DNA of 11,238 nt from Bacteroidota bacterium (GTDB lineage: Bacteria > Bacteroidota > Bacteroidia > Chitinophagales > Chitinophagaceae), in the NCBI GenBank assembly GCA_023423285.1, contig JAFAFV010000050.1, forward strand, positions 1 through 11,238, read 5' to 3'. Position 1 is the first letter of the stretch, and each line of letters starts with the position of its first letter. The position numbers were made by a program, and so were the translations under genes. This document shows positions 6,340-11,238 of this stretch, piece after piece. The notes under the pieces are model-generated. The model saw only the letters and a list, made by a program, of their open reading frames with translations. It was not told the origin of the DNA and searched no databases.

Positions 6340-7056
6340 ATGATTCGTATAAGAGCTTTCAGGGCTCCGGATGACCCGGAAACCTGTGAAAAGTTTATTA
6401 CAGGACATAGAAAAATTTTGGAAATTTATTACGGTATTATTAAAATTACTTCTGATAATACGGAATGGGTAAATGACCCTCACTGCATTGTTATTGTGGC
6501 AGAAGATCCCGATACCCAAAAAATATTTGGAGGCGCTAAGGTTCAGGCAGTGGGTGGTAAATACCCGCTGCCAGTTGAAACAGCACTTTCAAAATATGAT
6601 AGCAGAATTCATGATCTTATATATAATGATTTTCTTAATGGCGGAACATGTGAAATATGTGGGTTGTGGAATTCGAAGGAAATTGCAGGTATGGGAATTG
6701 GCAGCAGGCTTCTGTCAGAAGTAAGCATTGCCATTACCAGCCAAATTACTGTAAGCAGCTTATACGTATTGTGCGCTCCAAGTACGGTAAGAATGGCTTA
6801 TAAAATGGGCTTAAAACTGGTTGACACAATTGGAAACAACGGTACTTTTTATTATCCCAAAGATAACTTTATAGCAACGCTTATGAAACTACATAACATA
6901 CATGACTTAAGCCTGGCTACTGAAGAGGAAAGAGAAAATATCATTCAGTTAAGAGAAAACACAAACCAAATTTTATGGCAAAGCGGGCCAAAGGGAATGT
7001 ATCAGGCCATGTTCGATACAAAAATTTTAAACTGGGTGCCGCCAGAAATATATTAG
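6340..7056 (+). CDS. GNAT-fold acyltransferase, LuxI/FeeM-like layout
   Basis: A 238-aa protein that I read as an N-acyltransferase. An N-terminal helical part (about 1-45) precedes beta strands CIVIVAEDPDTQKIFGGAKVQ (49-69). CEICGLWNSKEIAGMGIGSRLL (104-125) carries the acyl-CoA phosphate-binding loop at 116-122 (AGMGIGS). SSLYVLCAPSTVRMAYKMGLK (139-159) matches the late GNAT strand and 'xxYxKxGF' helix, with Y154 and M156-G157. The loop GGKYPLPVETAL (72-83) between the strand pair and the helix recalls the insert found in acyl-homoserine-lactone synthases and N-acyl amino acid synthases. That resemblance is by eye and not proven. About 50 residues after the domain (190-238) are not recognised. 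It lies between the ThiF-like gene (6-bp gap) and the sensor kinase (4-bp gap), so it is co-expressed with both. A plain GNAT acetyltransferase is the main alternative. Confidence 0.68.
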   Translation: MIRIRAFRAPDDPETCEKFITGHRKILEIYYGIIKITSDNTEWVNDPHCIVIVAEDPDTQKIFGGAKVQAVGGKYPLPVETALSKYDSRIHDLIYNDFLNGGTCEICGLWNSKEIAGMGIGSRLLSEVSIAITSQITVSSLYVLCAPSTVRMAYKMGLKLVDTIGNNGTFYYPKDNFIATLMKLHNIHDLSLATEEERENIIQLRENTNQILWQSGPKGMYQAMFDTKILNWVPPEIY

Positions 7057-7060
7057 ACAT

Positions 7061-9199
7061 ATGAAATCTTTACGACTGATTCTTATTTTAACGTGCTTGT
7101 TCCAGTCCTTACTGCTCTTTAGCCAAAACAAAACTAATGTTTATGATGGTACATTAAAGCAACTGGAAAACATCTCTATCCTGTTGGATCATACCCACTC
7201 GTTAACGATTGACGACATTATAAAAAAAAATTTTACACTAACAGGGTTAGATAATCCAGGCATTACAAAAAGTGTCATTTGGGCAAAAATTAATATTACA
7301 AACCTCTCAAACGAAGAAGGCCTGGAACTGCTTATTAAAAACCCTTTACTTGATGATGTTAGTATTTACGCCTATGCTAACAATCAAATATCTGACTCTG
7401 TAAGACTTGGGCACTTTAAACCATTTCACAAAAGATTTGTGGATGTGCCTAATTTTATTTATCCCATAAAAATAGCAATTAACGGTAATGTAGATATTTA
7501 TTTACGTATATCATCCATAAGCCCAATGCACCTGCCAATGTTTATAGGCAACAGCAAACAGGTAGAAAAAGACAGCCGCAATGAATTTTTAATAATAGGT
7601 CTGTTTTGCGGCATTTTATTTATAATGTTCTTTTACAACCTGTTTTTATTCCTCACCACCTGTGACAGAAGCTACCTGTACTATATTATTTACATTGTAG
7701 CTGTAGGGATTGCACAGCTTGACCTAACTGGTTATGCATTCAAATTTCTATGGCCAAACGACACCTGGCTGTCAGTTAACAGCTTGAATATAAGCGGAAT
7801 TTTTTCAGGCATTGCCACAGCACTTTTTAGCCAAAGTTTTTTGCAAACTAAAAAGCATTATATAACCCTGCATAGAATATTCAACCTGCTTATTGCAGCC
7901 TATTGTGTTTCTTTACTATTGCATTTCTTTGGCTATTCTTTTATTGCGCTCAATACAATCAACCTGATCGCAGCCATTGGGTCCGCCTTTGCTATTTATG
8001 CGGGTATTAATTTAATGAGAAAAGATTACGAGCCGGCAAAATTTTTCCTGGTTGCTTTTTCTGTATTTTTATTTGCCGTAATCATATACGTTTTACGTAC
8101 GACGAATATAATTCCTTACAACAATTTTACAGCCTATATTCTTGAAATTGGTGCCACTTTTCAAATTATGCTGCTTTCCCTGGCATTAGCAAACAAAATA
8201 AACATCTACCGCCGGGAACAAAATATAGCCCGCAATGAAGCGCTGGAAATGGCCAATGAAAACGAGCGCCTCGTAAGAGAACAAAACATACATCTTGAAA
8301 AAGAAGTGGCAGCCCGCACAACAGAGTTGCAACAAGCCAATACAGATTTGAAAGCAACGCTTGAGCAATTAAAAATGGCGCAGGCCAAACTGGTTGACTC
8401 TGAAAAAATGGCCTCGCTGGGCCAGCTTACAGCAGGTGTGGCGCACGAGATTAATAACCCTATTAATTTTGTAGCCTCTAATGTAAAACCGCTTGAGCTA
8501 GATATACACGATATTTTTGAAGTGCTGAACAGGTATGAAAATATTGACCCCAACAACGATATTGCTTCGCAGTTACAATCCATCGATGATTTTAAAAATG
8601 AAATAGACGTACCCTACATAGCAGAAGAAATCAGATCGTTACTGGCCGGTATTAAAGAAGGCGCACAACGCACTGCCGATATAGTAAAGAATTTAAAAAA
8701 CTTTGTACGCCTTGATCAGTCGAATCTGGTGCAGGCCAATCTAAATGAAGGAATTGAATCCACGCTTGTACTAATACGCAATACGTTTCCGCAAAACCTG
8801 GTTATTAAAAAAGAGTTGGGAGATATCGGAAAGATAGAATGCTCGCCTGGAAAGATCAACCAGGTGTTTATGAATATTATTTCCAACGCCGTGCAGGCAA
8901 TCAGAGATAAAGATTACTCTAACGGGGAAGTACCTACTTTATCCCTTCGCACCACCACCAACGGTAAAGATGTGCACATTACCATTAAAGACAATGGCAT
9001 TGGCATGAGCGACGAAGTTCTTAAGAAAATCTACGAACCATTTTTTACAACCAAAGGCGTGGGCGAAGGTACCGGCCTCGGAATGTCGATCGTAAAAGGC
9101 ATTATTGACAGCCATAACGGATCGCTGACTGTACATTCTAAACCTGGAAAAGGGTCGGAATTTATTATAGCTTTACCTGTACAATCACCGCTTAAATAA
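7061..9199 (+). CDS. 7TMR-DISM sensor histidine kinase
   Basis: A 712-aa inner-membrane receptor kinase. A signal peptide covers 1-22 (ending LLLFSQ). The periplasmic 7TMR-DISMED2 domain, a carbohydrate-binding-like beta sandwich, covers about 25-165. Seven membrane segments fill about 175-380. A coiled-coil linker follows at about 384-445. The dimerisation/phosphoacceptor domain has SLGQLTAGVAHEINNPINF (452-470), with H462 as the phosphorylated His. The ATPase domain shows the N box NIISNAVQAI (605-614), G1 DNGIGM (644-649), F box YEPFFTTK (658-665) and G2 GEGTGLGMS (668-676). All catalytic motifs are intact. The HEINNPINF core with the long insert before RTADIVKNLKNFVR (537-550) is a common type for this kinase class. 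The ligand is unknown; the periplasmic domain is the part that would bind a small molecule. It is followed after 6 bp by the REC-kinase gene. Identification is secure. Confidence 0.94.
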   Translation: MKSLRLILILTCLFQSLLLFSQNKTNVYDGTLKQLENISILLDHTHSLTIDDIIKKNFTLTGLDNPGITKSVIWAKINITNLSNEEGLELLIKNPLLDDVSIYAYANNQISDSVRLGHFKPFHKRFVDVPNFIYPIKIAINGNVDIYLRISSISPMHLPMFIGNSKQVEKDSRNEFLIIGLFCGILFIMFFYNLFLFLTTCDRSYLYYIIYIVAVGIAQLDLTGYAFKFLWPNDTWLSVNSLNISGIFSGIATALFSQSFLQTKKHYITLHRIFNLLIAAYCVSLLLHFFGYSFIALNTINLIAAIGSAFAIYAGINLMRKDYEPAKFFLVAFSVFLFAVIIYVLRTTNIIPYNNFTAYILEIGATFQIMLLSLALANKINIYRREQNIARNEALEMANENERLVREQNIHLEKEVAARTTELQQANTDLKATLEQLKMAQAKLVDSEKMASLGQLTAGVAHEINNPINFVASNVKPLELDIHDIFEVLNRYENIDPNNDIASQLQSIDDFKNEIDVPYIAEEIRSLLAGIKEGAQRTADIVKNLKNFVRLDQSNLVQANLNEGIESTLVLIRNTFPQNLVIKKELGDIGKIECSPGKINQVFMNIISNAVQAIRDKDYSNGEVPTLSLRTTTNGKDVHITIKDNGIGMSDEVLKKIYEPFFTTKGVGEGTGLGMSIVKGIIDSHNGSLTVHSKPGKGSEFIIALPVQSPLK

Positions 9200-9205
9200 A
9201 AACTT

Positions 9206-10303
9206 ATGAACAACGCAAAAATCTTGTACATAGATGATGAAGAACATAATCTGCAGGCGTTTAGAGCCACCTTCAGGCGAAAATATGAAGTACATACAGC
9301 CATTTCAGCAGAAGCAGCAGAAAATGCGTTAGAGCAGCATCCGGATATTAGAGTCATTGTATCTGACCAGCGCATGCCAGGCGTAACCGGAGTTGAATTT
9401 TTTAAAAGCATTAAAACCACTTATCCCGATGCCATTCGGATTTTGCTAACAGGATATACAGATATTGAAGCCCTGAGCGACGCCATCAACGAAGGTGACA
9501 TATACCGCTATGTAACCAAACCCTGGAATGAACTGGAACTCAATAACTGCATTATCAATTCTTTGGATAGATACAATAACCGCGCAGAGCTAAAGCAAAA
9601 AGTAAATGAGCTACAAAAAACCAATGAAGAACTGAACCGCGTTATTTACAGCATCTCACACGAACTTCGCGCACCGCTTGCATCGGCAATGGGAATTATT
9701 CAACTGGCTCGGATGGAAAATATTATAGACGCAAACTCCCGTGCAGATGAATACTGGAAAATGCTGGAAGAATGTTGCAACATACTTGACTACAATATAA
9801 CCAACACGCTTCAATATTACAAAACACGCAAATACCAAATTGTACAGGAAAAAATTAACTTTGAAGAACTGTGCAGCCACATAATTGCGCTGCACAAAAC
9901 GGCGCATAACGCACATGATGTTTTGATATCGCAGGCAGTTAGTCAGCATTCAGATTTTTACGGAGATTCTTTTCGTATAGAAACTATATTGGGCAATCTT
10001 GTTTCCAATGCTATAAAATACCAGGATCCTCAAAAAACGGATAAAAGGATTGATGTAAAGATTGGTGTTAATGAAAAAGAAGCTATCTTAGGTGTTAGCG
10101 ACAACGGAATTGGCATTTCTGAACAGAACAAAGAAAAAATCTTTCAACAATTTTTTAGGGGTAATTTTGAAAAAGGCTCGGGTCTGGGATTATTTATTGT
10201 GAAAGAAGCTTTGGATAAGATCAATGGTAAAGTTGTGGTGCACTCTGAACCGGATATTGGCAGCAACTTTACCGTTACTGTACCGAACAATAGCCCTTTA
10301 TAA
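9206..10303 (+). CDS. REC-histidine kinase protein (receiver domain followed by kinase)
   Basis: A 365-aa soluble protein in which a receiver domain controls a histidine kinase. REC covers residues 5-120, with D11/D12 (YIDDEE, spanning D10-D11), phosphoacceptor D54 (VSDQRMP), T82 (LLTGYTD) and K105 (VTKPWN). A short coiled linker (126-145) leads into the HisKA domain with H152 in SISHELRAPLASAMG. The ATPase domain has the N box ILGNLVSNAIKY (261-272), G1 DNGIGI (299-304), F box FQQFFRGN (313-320) and G2 GSGLGLFIV (324-332). No membrane segment or DNA-binding domain is present. In context it would take phosphate from the upstream 7TMR kinase at D54 and pass a signal to the last gene's receiver, but the direction of transfer is inferred. 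Its REC domain is a close paralogue of the divergent regulator at 4711-5175. Confidence 0.92.
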   Translation: MNNAKILYIDDEEHNLQAFRATFRRKYEVHTAISAEAAENALEQHPDIRVIVSDQRMPGVTGVEFFKSIKTTYPDAIRILLTGYTDIEALSDAINEGDIYRYVTKPWNELELNNCIINSLDRYNNRAELKQKVNELQKTNEELNRVIYSISHELRAPLASAMGIIQLARMENIIDANSRADEYWKMLEECCNILDYNITNTLQYYKTRKYQIVQEKINFEELCSHIIALHKTAHNAHDVLISQAVSQHSDFYGDSFRIETILGNLVSNAIKYQDPQKTDKRIDVKIGVNEKEAILGVSDNGIGISEQNKEKIFQQFFRGNFEKGSGLGLFIVKEALDKINGKVVVHSEPDIGSNFTVTVPNNSPL

Positions 10304-10321
10304 ACCATAATTATTTAAAGT

Positions 10322-10741
10322 ATGTTGGTAAAGTTTCCACAGCCACAAACTTTGATGATCATTGACGATAGCCGCTTTGATCAGCTCATTATCTCCAGAA
10401 CAGTCCAACATACAGGGCTTTTCAGAAAGATAATTATTATGCGGGGTGCCGTTGAAGCGCTTACGCATCTTACTAAGAACTTACAAAATGAGCACGAGCT
10501 CCCGCAACTCATCCTGCTCGATATTCAAATGCCCGAAATGAATGGGTTTGAATTTATTGATGAGTTTGCGCTGCTGCCCTCTTCGTTTACAGACAAATGC
10601 GGTGTAGTTATGCTCTCATCCACCGATGATCTTACAGATATTGAAAAAGCTGAATCAAACCCACACATCATAACGCTTTTAAAAAAGCCCCTGCGCCCGG
10701 ATGTGCTTACCAACCTCTTGAATGAACATTTTATAAGTTAA
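10322..10741 (+). CDS. CheY-like single-domain response regulator
   Basis: A 139-aa receiver-only protein. The acidic pair D15/D16 sits in MIIDDSRFD, phosphoacceptor D67 in LLDIQMPEMNGFEF, the switch Ser at 99-100 in VMLSST, and the conserved Lys at 121-122 in LLKKPL. The sequence ends right after the last REC helix, so there is no output domain. It is a different receiver type (DIQMPEMNG, KKPL) from the two DQRMP/KPWN receivers nearby. It is the last gene of the operon, 18 bp after the REC-kinase gene and directly followed by a strong terminator. It is probably the terminal or branch receiver of the phosphorelay, acting by protein-protein contact. Identification as a response regulator is secure; its target is unknown. 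Confidence 0.92.
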   Translation: MLVKFPQPQTLMIIDDSRFDQLIISRTVQHTGLFRKIIIMRGAVEALTHLTKNLQNEHELPQLILLDIQMPEMNGFEFIDEFALLPSSFTDKCGVVMLSSTDDLTDIEKAESNPHIITLLKKPLRPDVLTNLLNEHFIS

Positions 10742-10742
10742 T

Positions 10743-10773
10743 AAAAAACCGCTGCATTTAGCAACGGTTTTTA
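10743..10773. terminator. Bidirectional terminator between operon and oxidase gene
   Basis: AAAAACCG (10744-10751) pairs with CGGTTTTT (10765-10772), and TGC (10753-10755) pairs with GCA (10761-10763), around a single C/A mismatch and the loop ATTTA. The A- and T-rich arms give a U-tract on both strands, so the hairpin can end both the plus-strand operon (stop at 10741) and the convergent minus-strand gene (stop at 10792). It is seen directly. Confidence 0.8.
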
Positions 10774-10791
10774 ATGATTTGTTTCATCTGT

Positions 10792-11238
10792 TTATTGTCT
10801 CCCACTCGTATCGGCCGGTGCAGTAGTGGCAGGCACAGTGGTAGTATTCATTTTTGGCGGCGGTGTAATAGGCGATGAGCCTGATTTAGGCGTAGTGGTT
10901 TCCAGAAAATGTTTATCATACGTATTCCTCAGGTTTCTAAAAGAACTGCCATCCCATAGAAATGCTATAATAAACCAAATAAACAATAACAACGGTATTA
11001 CGATCGTCATTTTAAAACTGCGTATTTCATCTCCCAGGTGCATAAATACAGAAACGATATAATAAGCCTTTGCCAGTGTTAAAATACATACTGCACCTTT
11101 TAAAAACAAAACCAATAAAGTGCTGGGCGCGGTTCCTTTATGCATAAAATAAAGAATAATTCCAATCCCCAATTCTACAAGCGTAACCACTGAGAGGATA
11201 ACCGTTGTTTTGATCACTCTTTTTTTAAACGTAGAAGA
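10792..11238 (-). CDS. Cytochrome c oxidase subunit IV (prokaryotic COX4/CyoD-like), 5' end outside window
   Basis: A small inner-membrane subunit of a haem-copper terminal oxidase of the caa3/cytochrome c type, needed for assembly or stability of the complex. Three hydrophobic segments can be seen. The second runs into the conserved AYYIVSVFMHLGDEIRSFKM stretch (51-70, counted from the internal GTG at 11217), typical of this family. After the third segment a hydrophilic tail rich in Thr and Pro (about 105-141) extends past the usual end. The only start-like codon inside the window is a GTG at 11217, directly before the first membrane helix. The frame stays open to the window edge (codons for SSTFKKR), and homologues usually have a hydrophilic N-terminus, so the real start is most likely beyond 11238. 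The other oxidase genes would be expected on that side. It converges on the signalling operon and shares its terminator. Confidence 0.85.
   Translation of the reverse strand, partial: SSTFKKRVIKTTVILSVVTLVELGIGIILYFMHKGTAPSTLLVLFLKGAVCILTLAKAYYIVSVFMHLGDEIRSFKMTIVIPLLLFIWFIIAFLWDGSSFRNLRNTYDKHFLETTTPKSGSSPITPPPKMNTTTVPATTAPADTSGRQ

Noticed and set aside
8206..8583. 125-aa minus-strand open frame inside the sensor kinase gene
   Set aside because: It is Ser- and Cys-rich, antisense to the conserved HisKA region, and has no recognisable motif. It is a shadow of the real gene.
9031..9420. 129-aa minus-strand open frame spanning the kinase / REC-kinase junction
   Set aside because: It lies antisense to two conserved domains (ATPase G2 box and REC) and has no domain of its own.
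11215..11217. GTG as the true start of the oxidase subunit IV gene
   Set aside because: The frame is open through the window edge and the family usually has a hydrophilic N-terminus before the first helix. The gene is therefore treated as partial at its 5' end.

Overview
The window looks like chromosomal DNA of a member of the Bacteroidota, most likely Chitinophagaceae-like. The grounds are AT-rich sequence, almost no Shine-Dalgarno sites, promoter boxes of the TTTG / TAnnTTTG type, and family types typical of that phylum (a two-domain Nfu protein, a DUF5715 protein, a 7TMR-DISM histidine kinase, a prokaryotic cytochrome oxidase subunit IV with a Thr/Pro tail). This placement is inferred from gene content and was not tested by a search. 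I see no RNA genes, CRISPR arrays, insertion sequences or phage genes.

Left part (1-5175) is mostly housekeeping and cell-envelope genes. Guanylate kinase (gmk, minus) diverges from a monofunctional peptidoglycan transglycosylase (mtgA, plus). mtgA converges, with an 8-bp overlap, on a tight minus-strand group: an M23 peptidase lipoprotein, a NadR-like ribosylnicotinamide kinase domain protein and an SRPBCC protein. Upstream of that group, also on the minus strand, are an Nfu-type Fe-S carrier with a clear terminator, a DUF5715 (M15-like) secreted protein, and a stand-alone response regulator.

Central part (5224-10741) is a compact plus-strand operon of five genes with gaps of 4-18 bp. In order they are an E1/ThiF-like adenylating enzyme of the Rv1355c type, a GNAT-fold acyltransferase with LuxI/FeeM-like layout, a 7TMR-DISM sensor histidine kinase, a REC-histidine kinase protein, and a CheY-like regulator. 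It ends in a strong hairpin terminator. The minus-strand regulator at 4711-5175 is a close paralogue of the REC domain of the fourth operon gene and diverges from the operon across 48 bp. My working hypothesis is that the two enzymes make or modify a small molecule and the kinase/receiver set senses it. No receiver protein here has a DNA-binding output, so the final output is not visible in the window.

Right end (10792-11238) is a minus-strand cytochrome c oxidase subunit IV gene whose 5' end lies outside the window. It converges on the operon and shares its terminator.
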